DNA of 64,000 nt. Origin: Dallia pectoralis. Lineage: Eukaryota > Chordata > Actinopteri > Esociformes > Umbridae. The stretch is from assembly GCA_029465975.1 (NCBI GenBank), contig CM055749.1, positions 13,477,898 through 13,541,897 on the forward strand, in the 5' to 3' direction. Position numbers and translations under genes: made by a program. Shown here in pieces: positions 21,006-29,969 of this stretch (the first letter of the stretch is position 1; each line of letters opens with the position of its first letter). The notes below the pieces were generated by a model, which saw only the letters and a list, made by a program, of their open reading frames with translations, searched no databases and was not told where the DNA came from.

Positions 21006-23744
21006 TTTTATACCAAGCCAACGGTGAGTGGATTCCTCGGAGGGGCAAGCTATAGCGCTCCGAGGTATGAAGCTCACCGTCAACCCACGGAGCAGCAGGA
21101 GCAGCGCTACACCTGGCAGGGTGATTGGGGGTCCGACTCCCTCTCCTCGGATGATGAGGAGGCAGTCTACGAGCGAGTGGAGGAGGACTCCCTGGAAGAC
21201 GCCCTGCTATGGGATCCCGTCCTCAGTCGACTAGTCCCCGCAACATCGGACGTCGGCTGGGGCGGGCAGAAGACACCGCCCACTGTTCCGGGGCTGCAGC
21301 CAGGGCCAGCAAGAGCCCTGGAGCTACAGCCACTACCCCCGCCGTGGGAAGACCCTTTCCGACCACCTACCTCCGGGACAGAGAAATCCCCGGAGGGGTT
21401 ACATAAGCAGCCCCCGGCTGTCATTAGGGCGTGGTGGAAGGCATGGCTGGACTTTCAAGATCTGACGCCAGAGATCGCCTCCGCCACGCCTGCGCCCGAG
21501 ATGGCTTCAGCTACGCCTGTGCCCGAGATGGCCTCAGCTACGCCTGTGCCCGAGATGGCCTCAGCTACGCCTGCGCCTGAGATGGCCTCAGCTACGCCTG
21601 CGCCTGAGATGGCCTCAGCTACGCCTGCGCCTGAGATGGCCTCAGCTACGCCTGCGCCTGAGATGGCCTCAGCTACGCCTGCGCCTGAGATGGCCTCAGC
21701 TACGCCTGCGCCTGAGATGGCCTCAGCTACGCCTGCGCCTGAGATGGCCTCAGCTACGCCTGCGCCTGAGATGGCCTCAGCTACGCCTGCGCCTGAGATG
21801 GCCTCAGCTACGCCTGCGCCTGAGATGGCCTCAGCTACGCCTGCGCCTGAGATGGCCTCAGCTACGCCTGCGCCTGAGATGGCCTCAGCTACGCCTGCGC
21901 CTGAGATGGCCTCAGCTACGCCTGCGCCCGAGATGGCCTCAGCTACGCCTGCGCCCGAGATGGCCTCAGCTACGCCTGCGCCCGAGATGGCTTCAGCTAC
22001 GCCTGTGCCCGAGATGGCCTCAGCTACGCCTGTGCCCGAGATGGCCTCAGTCACGCCAGCGCCCAAGATGGCTGCCGCCGTCACGCCAGCGCCAAAGAAG
22101 GCTGTTGCCGTCACGCCAGCGCCCAAGATGGCTGCCGCCGTCACGCCAGCGTCCACGATGGCTCCTGCCGTCCCGCCAGCGCCCAAGATGGCTGCCGTCG
22201 TCCCGCCAGCGCCCAAGATGGCTGCCGTCGGCACGCCCGCGTCCACGATGGCTCCCGCCGTCACGCCCGCGCCCAAGATGGCTGTTGCCGTCACGCCAGC
22301 GCTCAAGATGGCTGCCGTCGTCGTCACGCCAGCGCCCAAGATGGCTGCCGTCGTCACGCCAGCGCCCAAGATGGCTGCCGCCGTCACGCCAGCGTCCACG
22401 ATGGCCCCCGCCGTCACGCCAGCGTCCACGATGGCCCCCGCCGTCACGCCCGCGCCCAAGATGGCTGCCGCATCGCCGCCCACAGTGGCTGCCGCATCGC
22501 CGCCCACAGTGGCTGCCGCATCGCCGCCCACAATGGCTGCCGCATCGCCGCCCACAATGGCTGCCGCATCGCCGCCCACAATGGCTGCCGCATCGCCGCC
22601 CACAATGGCTGCCGCATCGCCGCCCACAATGGCTGCCGCATCGCCGCCCACAATGGCTGCCGCATCGCCGCCCACAATGGCTGCTGCATCGCCGCCCACA
22701 ATGGCTGCTGCATCGCCGCCCACGATGGCCGCGCCACGACGACGCTCACGATGGCCGCCGCCACGACGACGCTCACGATGGCCGCCGCCACGACGATGGC
22801 CGCCGCCACGCGATGGCCGCCGCCACGACGACGCTCACGATGGCCGCCGCACGATGGCCGCCGCCACGACTGCGCGCCACGATGGCCGCCGCCACGACTG
22901 CGCTCACGATGGCCGCCGCCACGACTGCGCTCACGATGGCCGCCGCCACGACACGATGGCCGCCGCCGCCTGCGCTCACGATGGCCGCCGCCACGATGGC
23001 TCACGATGGCCGCCGCCACGACTGCGCTCACGATGGCCGCGCCACGACTGCGCTCACGATGGCCGCCGCCACGACTGCGCTCACGATGGCCGCCGCCACG
23101 ACTGCGCTCACGATGGCCGCCGCCACGACTACGCTCACGATGGCCGCCGCCACGACGACGCCACGATGGCCGCCGCCACGACGACGCTCACGATGGCCGC
23201 CGCCACGACGACGCTCACGATGGCCGCCGCCACGACGACGCTCACGATGGCCGCCGCCACGACGACGCTCACGATGGCCGCCGCCACGACGACGCTCACG
23301 ATGGCGCCGCCACGACGACGCTCACGATGGCCGCCGCCACGACGACGCTCACGATGGCCGCCGCCACGACGACGCTCACGATGGCCGCCGCCACGACGAC
23401 GCCCACGATGGCCGCCGCCACGACTTCGCTCACGATGGCCGCCGCCACGACTACGCTCACGATGGCCGCCGCCGCCACGCTCACGATGGCCGCCGCCACG
23501 TCCCCAACGATGGCCTCAGCCACGTCGCCCACGATGGCCTCCGCCACGTCGCCCACGATGGCCTCCGCCACCTCCGCCACGTCGCCAACGATGGCCTCAG
23601 CCACGTCGCCAACGATGGCCTCCGCCACGTCGCCCACGATGGCCGCCGCCACGACGCACCCTGAGCCGCTCAAACTGGCGGCCTCTCAGCCGCTCGAGAT
23701 GGCGGTCGGCTACCGTGGCCTATTCAGGACTGGACCCGTCCTGA
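21006..23744 (+). CDS. Repeat-built open frame in the 3' part of a gypsy-type retroelement
   Basis: The frame is open from a stop at 21003 to 23744 and has no ATG near its start. The first conventional ATG is inside the repeats, so this is probably the end of a longer or spliced frame. About 155 non-repeat codons come first, Pro-rich with an acidic patch SLSSDDEEAVYERVEED. Tandem blocks follow: ~21 copies of the 9-aa PEMASATPA (21480-22045), 10-aa TPAPKMAAAV units (to ~22465), 8-aa AASPPTMA units (to ~22730), then 27-bp units read as TMAAATTTL or PPPRRRSRW after frame slips. It ends 106 bp before the LTR. I recognise no gag, protease, reverse transcriptase or integrase motif. Function unknown; possibly not translated. 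Confidence 0.45.
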   Translation, partial: FYTKPTVSGFLGGASYSAPRYEAHRQPTEQQEQRYTWQGDWGSDSLSSDDEEAVYERVEEDSLEDALLWDPVLSRLVPATSDVGWGGQKTPPTVPGLQPGPARALELQPLPPPWEDPFRPPTSGTEKSPEGLHKQPPAVIRAWWKAWLDFQDLTPEIASATPAPEMASATPVPEMASATPVPEMASATPAPEMASATPAPEMASATPAPEMASATPAPEMASATPAPEMASATPAPEMASATPAPEMASATPAPEMASATPAPEMASATPAPEMASATPAPEMASATPAPEMASATPAPEMASATPAPEMASATPAPEMASATPAPEMASATPVPEMASATPVPEMASVTPAPKMAAAVTPAPKKAVAVTPAPKMAAAVTPASTMAPAVPPAPKMAAVVPPAPKMAAVGTPASTMAPAVTPAPKMAVAVTPALKMAAVVVTPAPKMAAVVTPAPKMAAAVTPASTMAPAVTPASTMAPAVTPAPKMAAASPPTVAAASPPTVAAASPPTMAAASPPTMAAASPPTMAAASPPTMAAASPPTMAAASPPTMAAASPPTMAAASPPTMAAASPPTMAAPRRRSRWPPPRRRSRWPPPRRWPPPRDGRRHDDAHDGRRTMAAATTARHDGRRHDCAHDGRRHDCAHDGRRHDTMAAAACAHDGRRHDGSRWPPPRLRSRWPRHDCAHDGRRHDCAHDGRRHDCAHDGRRHDYAHDGRRHDDATMAAATTTLTMAAATTTLTMAAATTTLTMAAATTTLTMAAATTTLTMAPPRRRSRWPPPRRRSRWPPPRRRSRWPPPRRRPRWPPPRLRSRWPPPRLRSRWPPPPRSRWPPPRPQRWPQPRRPRWPPPRRPRWPPPPPPRRQRWPQPRRQRWPPPRRPRWPPPRRTLSRSNWRPLSRSRWRSATVAYSGLDPS
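21480..23660. repeat. GC-rich compound minisatellite (27-, 30-, 24-, 27-bp units)
   Basis: Four successive tandem families share a GATGGC core: GAGATGGCCTCAGCTACGCC (27 bp), CCCAAGATGGCTGCCGCC (30 bp), CACAATGGCTGCCGCATC (24 bp) and CGATGGCCGCCGCCACGAC (27 bp). Several frames on both strands stay open over it, for example 422 codons on the minus strand, because of composition. Confidence 0.95.
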
Positions 23745-23837
23745 TGGACTAACCCATTGGGTTTAACTGTGGGTTCTGTCTTGTTGCTCCCTTAGGGTTT
23801 TTGTTAGTTCGTTCGGCTATCTGGGGAGCTAGCCTTT

Positions 23838-23850
23838 TAGTGGGGGATAC
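23838..23850 (+). promoter_or_regulatory. Polypurine tract before the 3' LTR
   Basis: TAGTGGGGGATAC directly precedes the LTR start TGTCACG. This is the usual place of the plus-strand primer in gypsy-type elements, and GGGGGATACTGTCAC is a common fish gypsy junction. Confidence 0.7.
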
Positions 23851-24263
23851 TGTCACGATTGGTGTGGTGGCGTTGCTACACTTCCATTTCGGTGATCCAC
23901 TTCCGTGTTTTTGTTCTCACTAGCTGTGATTACTTCCTCTTTCACGTGGTCACAGCTGTTAGTAATCTGTCACTTTATGTCGGGATATAAAGGGGTCGCT
24001 AGCAAGTCACTCCTTGCTTAGCATTGTGTGTTACTACATGTCACTGTGTTTTAGAGGTGAGTGTGTGTATGTATATAGCTGTCGTTCTTAAACGTTTGTG
24101 TGTAAGTCGCTATGTGCGCATCTTTGATTTAAGTTCACAGTTTAGTGTGTTTTCGCCGTACTCGGTTTGTTTTATGTTCAGGTTGTCTTGAATAAACCTG
24201 GTTAAACGGATCTATTGGCTCTGCACATGGCTTTCACCGCACTACGCCGCTCCGTCCGTGACA
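23851..24263 (+). mobile_element. 3' LTR of a gypsy-type retrotransposon (413 bp)
   Basis: Begins TGTCACG and ends CGTGACA (7-bp inverted termini, TG...CA). It has a TATA-like GATATAAAGG at 23984-23993 and a poly(A) signal AATAAA at 24191-24196, in the right order for an LTR. A polypurine tract lies upstream. No matching 5' LTR, primer site or pol gene is seen to the left, so only the 3' end of the element is present or recognisable. A diverged reverse-strand relative lies at 54176. Confidence 0.85.
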
Positions 24264-24269
24264 TTACCT

Positions 24270-25690
24270 CATATCATTTGTATGTAGAAATGTCGATTAT
24301 TTATGGCTGAAACAATAAATAAGAATAAGAATTCAATTTAATTAACCAGCTTCAAAAAATGTCTGAACCTTGTTAAATTGTGTTTCTATTCGGTTTTAAC
24401 ATTTTAAATGACTTAAAGCGGTAAATCAGGCAGGATTTGTATACATGTTGAGTGTTACCTCCAAAGGGCAATGTACCTTCTGTTATTATGTCCATGCCTG
24501 AACAAACGGAAAACAGTAGTTCTGATAAACACGCAAAAGCAGTTTTGCTCTTATTACAGACCGAACAGGGATATAAGGTTACTGTCAGTCTTCAGGCAAA
24601 CTCCAGATCCACCTATTTTCCTTACACAGCACCAGACCAACAAATAGAGACTAACAAGCCGTAAAGTCCCCTCAGACAGGGCAGAGTACAGCACAGTTCT
24701 CACACATCGCACAGACTCACAGTCATACTGCAAATAGTTTTCTCGGCTGGATACATCAAATAGCGCCATTAACCTATCGTCAGTCACACACATTCACGTG
24801 GGGGGAGAAGTTACACATGCCCTGGTAGTCTGGTTGGCACATTAGACAAGACATTGTGCCAACCAGAAAGCGCTTAACTCTTTAACCACCTACACCCACA
24901 AAGAGCAAGTGTTTTGGATTGTCAAGAGATTTCTCATAAAGGGAAGGGGGGGCTTTCTAGTTATCTACTTCCTCTGTGTTTCAGACTGGGTGGTCACACT
25001 GGCAGATTAGAGAAAACACAAGGGGTTTTCATGCCTCAATCTCTCTGTAAAACAAAGTTTGCAATTATCAACTATATCATTAACCATTTGATCCTTGCTT
25101 TTCCAATAATCCGTTTTTTGGGGAATACACCTTTCTTTTTCTACAACGGAAGAGTTGATGATTGTTATTTTTTTCCTTTTGTCCGTCACCTGCAGCATCT
25201 TTCAGCAGGTGACAGAGCTGGTCTGGGACAGACATTTTGATTTATTCTATGACTAACTTCAGTGTGGGGAGCGTACGCAGGTGGGGGCAGGTTGCTGTTG
25301 AATAGATTGTGGAGGGCAACGCCGATGTCCGCTGGCGAACGTGACGACCACACTCGGCTGATGATTCCAAATGTTTGTAGCGAACGGGCGTTATGAGAAT
25401 TTAGGTCACTGATATAACAAAAAAGTGGTTGAAAAAAAGAATGTGAGTTGACGCTATTTCACAAATAAAAGGTGCGTAAACAATGTTTTGTGCATCACAA
25501 TCCCACACATATCTGATAACAATATAACATTGTGATTACAGTGGCCAAGTCCCTACATGATTGACATAGGGACACCAGGGAACGTAACACTGACCTCCCA
25601 GTATGCTGTTTATTTGGTAATATTTTATATATATATACTGTATATGCACAGTATTAAGCCCAAGCATTATGGCCATGTGCCTAATAGCCT
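24270..25690. other. Intergenic sequence with one small perfect hairpin
   Basis: No gene recognised. CTGGTTGGCACA at 24830-24841 and TGTGCCAACCAG at 24855-24866 form a 12-bp perfect stem with a 13-nt loop. It could be the core of a small MITE or a structured RNA; no further support. Confidence 0.6.
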
Positions 25691-25726
25691 CTGCGTAATG
25701 CAAAACCACCCTCTATAAAATCTATA

Positions 25727-26165
25727 AACCCCCTAAAGGTGTTCTGTGGTATCTGGCACCATGACATTAGACAGTAGACGCCTGAAGGTGTCCTGTGGTA
25801 TCTGGAACCAAGACATTAGACAGTAGACCCCTGAAGGTGTCCTGTGGTATCTGGCACCAAGACATTAGACAGTAGACGCCTGAAGGTGACCTGTGGTATC
25901 TGGCACCAAGACATTAGACAGCAGACCCCTGTAGGTGTCATGTGGTATCTGGCACCAATACCTTAGACAGTAGACCCCTGAAGGTGTCCTGTGGTATCTG
26001 GCACCAAGACATTAGACAGTAGACCCCTGAAGGTGTCCTGTGGTATCTGGCACCAAGACATTAGACAGTAGACCCCTGAAGGTGTCCTGTGGTATCTGGC
26101 ACCAAGACATTAGACAGTAGACCCCTGAAGGTGTCCTGTGGTATCCGGCACCAAGACATTTGCAG
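25727..26165. repeat. 49-bp minisatellite, about 9 copies, derived from a Tc1-like end
   Basis: Tandem CCCCTGAAGGTGTCCTGTGG followed by TATCTGGCACCAAGACATTA, spacing 49 bp. The last copy reads into ATTTGCAGCAGATCCTTCAAG, the normal continuation of the fish Tc1-like transposase 3' coding end on the minus strand (VLVPDTTGHLQ). The array is therefore amplified from the element that follows. Confidence 0.88.
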
Positions 26166-26975
26166 CAGATCCTTCAAGAGATGTTGGTTGTTAGGCAGAG
26201 TCGCAGTTTATTGGAGTTGAAGAATTTGGAAGTCAGGTCAACACCTTCCTCATGGTCCTCCAACTACTGCCAAACAATGTGTGCGTATGGCAGGGCGCAC
26301 CGTCCTGCTAAATGAGGCCTCTGTCATCAGGGAACACAACTGCAGTTAAGGGGTGTACCTACGGTAGTTTCCTTAATCTTTAGTGGCACATGTCAAACTG
26401 AAGTCCATTTGAAACGCCCAGGGTTTACAAAATGAAACATTGCCCAGAGCATCACACTCACTCCACCGGCATTTTGTCTTCCCACAGGACATCCTAGTGC
26501 CATCATTTCCCCAAGTAAACGGGACTCATCGGACCAGACATGGTTCTTTTACTACTCCAAGGACCAGTTCCGATGCTTGCGTGTCCTATGAAAAAACTTG
26601 GTCCAGTCTTTGGCCTCACAGACCCATAAGCAACAGGCTGCAATATACTCAGTGTTGTGACACATTTCTCCCTAACTCAGTGTGCTGAAGTTTCAGTGCC
26701 ACAATAGACCTGTCAGTACCGACCAGACGGGATGACCTCTGTGGCCTTGCACATCCATGAGTCCTGGCCACTCAGCCCTGTTACCGGTTTATGGTATGTC
26801 ACTGTTGACTGGGAGCACCCCATAAGCCTTGCTTTTTTAGACCCCTGTCAGTAGGTACTCACCACTGTTGACTGGGAGCACCACACAAGCCTTGTATTTT
26901 CAGAGGTTTTCTGACATTTTGGGCCATGCGATGTCACTCAGGACTTCACTTCTGCCCATTTATCTTGCATCCAAC
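26166..26975 (-). pseudogene. Tc1-like transposase pseudogene
   Basis: On the minus strand the order is that of a complete fish Tc1-like transposase. The start region near 26970 reads MGRSEVLSDIAWPKMSENL-like, the middle is about 26400-26560, and the catalytic QDGAPCH motif (usually QDNAPCH) is at about 26290-26310. It has many substitutions and indels, and stops break the frame. Its 3' coding end merges into the 49-bp minisatellite. Inactive. Confidence 0.8.
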
Positions 26976-26979
26976 ACGT

Positions 26980-27190
26980 TGACTACATGAACTGATTGTT
27001 CACTTACCATCTAATCTACCAAAGTGCTGACATGTGCCCTTGTAATAAGATGGTCACTATTATTCACTTGACATGCGAGTTGTACTAATGTTTACTTATC
27101 ATTATGTTTGTGTAGCGTGGAAGAGAACAAAGTAACATGAAGCAGAGCTGCCCTGTTGCTCGTTTGCTTTTATTTTTGCTCAGAACAGAT
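26980..27190. other. Short unique spacer
   Basis: No supported feature between the Tc1-like pseudogene and the 17-bp minisatellite. Confidence 0.5.
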
Positions 27191-27203
27191 TCAGGGTTTA
27201 AAC

Positions 27204-27645
27204 ACATCCACCTTCTGGGGACATCCACTTTCTGGAGACATCCACTTTCTGGAGACATCCACGTTCTGGAGACATCCACCTTCTGGGGACATCCACTTTC
27301 TGGGGACATCCACTTTCTGGAGACATCCACCTTCTGGAGACATCCACTTTCTGGAGACATCCACCTTCTGGAGACATCCACCTTCTGGGGACATCCACTT
27401 TCTGGGGACATCCACTTTCTGGAGACATCCACCTTCTGGAGACATCCACCTTCTGGAGACATCCACCTTCTGGAGACATCCACTTTCTGGAGACATCCAC
27501 CTTCTGGAGACATCCACCTTCTGGGGACATCCACTTTCTGGAGACATCCACCTTCTGGAAACATCCACTTTCTGGAGACATCCACCTTCTGGGGACATCC
27601 ACCTTCTGGAGACATCCACCTTCTGGAGACATCCACCTTCTGGGA
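27204..27645. repeat. 17-bp minisatellite, about 26 copies
   Basis: The unit is GACATCCACCTTCTGGA with TTT/TTC and GGGG/GGAG variants. Because 17 is not a multiple of three and the unit has no stop, five open frames of 160-230 codons appear on both strands, all repeat translations. Confidence 0.96.
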
Positions 27646-28924
27646 TCTGCTGTATCGCCTTCACCTTCTGGAAACCAAACAAACTGCACAGTCAGCACTT
27701 TCTCACACTCCACCTCAAAAGTTTGGACTTTTCTTTTCTCCTTGCCCTTACTTGACCTGATAGACTTCAGGGGTGGCTCGTCCAGGCTGTTGATTTCAGG
27801 GTACGGGTACATGGTGCTGATGTCTGGGCTGGCACACACATCACTGTATATATTGATACCTGTATATATGTACAAACATTTCATTCAGATATTCAGGGAC
27901 TTCCCACCAGATGTGGTGTTTTAAGGAACTGCCTGTGTTTCCCACCTCACTCTGGTCCGGAGCCTGTAGAGAGATTGCACAATGCACATACACATCACAC
28001 AATTCTGCATGGCTTGAGTGGTGGTCTGTAGACGAGGGAGCATTATAACAGAACAGACTTGGCCTTCAGCTTTGTGCCATCTTACACCACCGTTGTTATT
28101 CACTGTCTATGTGGAGTGGGTTAATGCCCCTTTAAATAGTGTGTCATCTCCCACATTGTAATTGAACATTATCTTTTATAATCATTGGTTTAAGTCAAAT
28201 TTATATTTTTTTGCACAGATGTGTCTCTACATAAGTGTGATTAAATATATATTTTTAATAATAACAATATAGATTAGTAATTTAGGCCCGCCGACAGGGG
28301 GGGACAAACGGGTCTGTTGTCCCGGGCGCCGGGTTTGGGGGCAGAACTGAGCTATTATTAAGCTATGAAATAAGTTTCCAAAATAATATTTCTAAAAAGC
28401 ATATTTGCGGAAGAAATATGTAATATTTGAGTCACCTAAAAGCTATTAATTTGTTTTGTTCCCAATTGTCCTTGAAATAGTGGCGAAGAACCCCCCCCCA
28501 ACCCAAACAAAAAATGGTTTGGCCACTGATCATTATGTTGTCATTTGATTTGAAGTTCAGTTAGCTCAAAATGTCCGGTAAGCAGAAGTCCGGTTCTCAG
28601 AAAAAAATGAAAAAAGAATAAGAAAAGAAGAAACTAGAGGCCTTGGATATTTTTTTTACTAAATACTTTCAAAAAGTTGGTGACGGTGAAGCTGGAACTA
28701 TTAAAGTCAACGTAAATCAAGGTAAGAAACATTGCAGCCAAGTGAGCCAACGTTTACGAGCCTTGTAACGTAGCCTAACAGGCTAGCTCAAATGTTAACG
28801 TCCATTAGCTTGTATAAAGCCTGACAACACGCTATCTTTGACAGAAGCAGTTGAGTTTGGTAGCTCCGTCAGAGAGGATGAGACAGAGAGGAGAGAGATC
28901 CAGATGCAGTCAAGTGACAGAGAG

Positions 28925-29600
28925 AGTGACGCGGGAGGGGCATGCTGCCCGGTATCAGAGGGACAGAGGCAGGTTACGGTGAGAGAGAAGCGAGAGAGAA
29001 CCACAGTGATGCGGGAGGGGCATGCTGCCCGGTATCAGAGGGACAGAGGCAGGTTACGGTGAGAGAGAAGCGAGAGAGAACCACAGTGACGCGGGAGGGG
29101 CATGCTGCCCGGTATCAGAGGGACAGAGGCAGGTTACGGTGAGAGAGAAGCGAGAGAGAACCACAGTGATGCGGGAGGGGCATGCTGCCCGGTATCAGAG
29201 GGACAGAGGCAGGTTACGGTGAGAGAGAAGCGAGAGAGAACCACAGTGATGCGGGAGGGGCATGCTGCCCGGTATCAGAGGGACAGAGGCAGGTTACGGT
29301 GAGAGAGAAGCGAGAGAGAACCACAGTGATGCGGGAGGGGCATGCTGCCCGGTATCAGAGGGACAGAGGCAGGTTACGGTGAGAGAGAAGCGAGAGAGAA
29401 CCACAGTGATGCGGGAGGGGCATGCTGCCCGGTATCAGAGGGACAGAGGCAGGTTACGGTGAGAGAGAAGCGAGAGAGGGAGACCACAGTGATGCGGGAG
29501 GGGCATGCTGCCCGGTATCAGAGGGACAGAGGCAGGTTACGGTGAGAGAGAAGCGAGAGAGGGAGAATTACAGTGATGCGGGAGGCTCCCGGTGCCCGGT
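28925..29600. repeat. 80-bp minisatellite, about 8 copies
   Basis: The unit contains GCGGGAGGGGCATGCTGCCC, GGTATCAGAGGGACAGAGGC and AGGTTACGGTGAGAGAGAAG. Six inner copies are almost identical. The 66-codon frames spaced every 80 bp are shadows of it. Confidence 0.96.
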
Positions 29601-29799
29601 AACAGAGGGACAGAGGCATTTGGAGTACAACTCTAAACATGTCACGCCAGCAGTAGACTAAAATACAATGGTCAATATTTATTTATTTCCTGCTAGTGTC
29701 AGTATTACAATACATATGAAGAGTGCATTTGGCAACAGCTTATGTGTAGTTTTAATGTTAAACATTATTGTGAATGCCTGTCACTTGACTTTTGCAGAG

Positions 29800-29925
29800 A
29801 GAGATGGGTTGGGAGAGGAAGAGCAGAGGAGGGGAACAGTAGAGGGAGAGAAACAGTAGAAGAAGAGCAGAGGAAAGGAAGAGCAGAAAGGAAGAGCAAG
29901 GGAAAAGGAGAGATGGGGGGGGGAC
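29800..29925. repeat. Purine-rich GAGGAAGAGCAGAGG tract
   Basis: Imperfect tandem GGAAGAGCAGAGGA-type repeats, nearly pure purine on the + strand. An acceptor-like CTTTTGCAG lies just before it. Confidence 0.7.
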
Positions 29926-29969
29926 ATCTAAGATTGTCCCGTCCCAGGCACAAGCAAGTCTGTCAGCTG

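Larger units (their letters stand above)
28287..29966 (+). mobile_element. Possible hAT-like element with a broken coding remnant
   Basis: The left end has GGCCCGCCGACAGGGGGGGA and the right end has, reversed, GGGCAGCTGACAGACTTGC, a loose inverted pair. Inside, an ATG at 28571 starts MSGKQKSGSQKKMKKE and then hits an in-frame TAA. The frame continues EKKKLEALDIFFTKYFQ up to a donor-like CAAG|GTAAGA at about 28719. This resembles the N-terminus of hAT transposases with a TTF-type finger. An acceptor-like TTTGACAG precedes 28847. No target duplication could be fixed, so the limits are uncertain. Confidence 0.35.

Noticed and set aside
21006..23744. Mucin- or collagen-like host gene
   Set aside because: No signal peptide, no start codon, no Gly-X-Y or Ser/Thr-rich glycosylation pattern. 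It lies directly before a polypurine tract and LTR.
27085..27884. Several 160-230-codon proteins over the 17-bp repeat
   Set aside because: Overlapping frames on both strands of a stop-free repeat.
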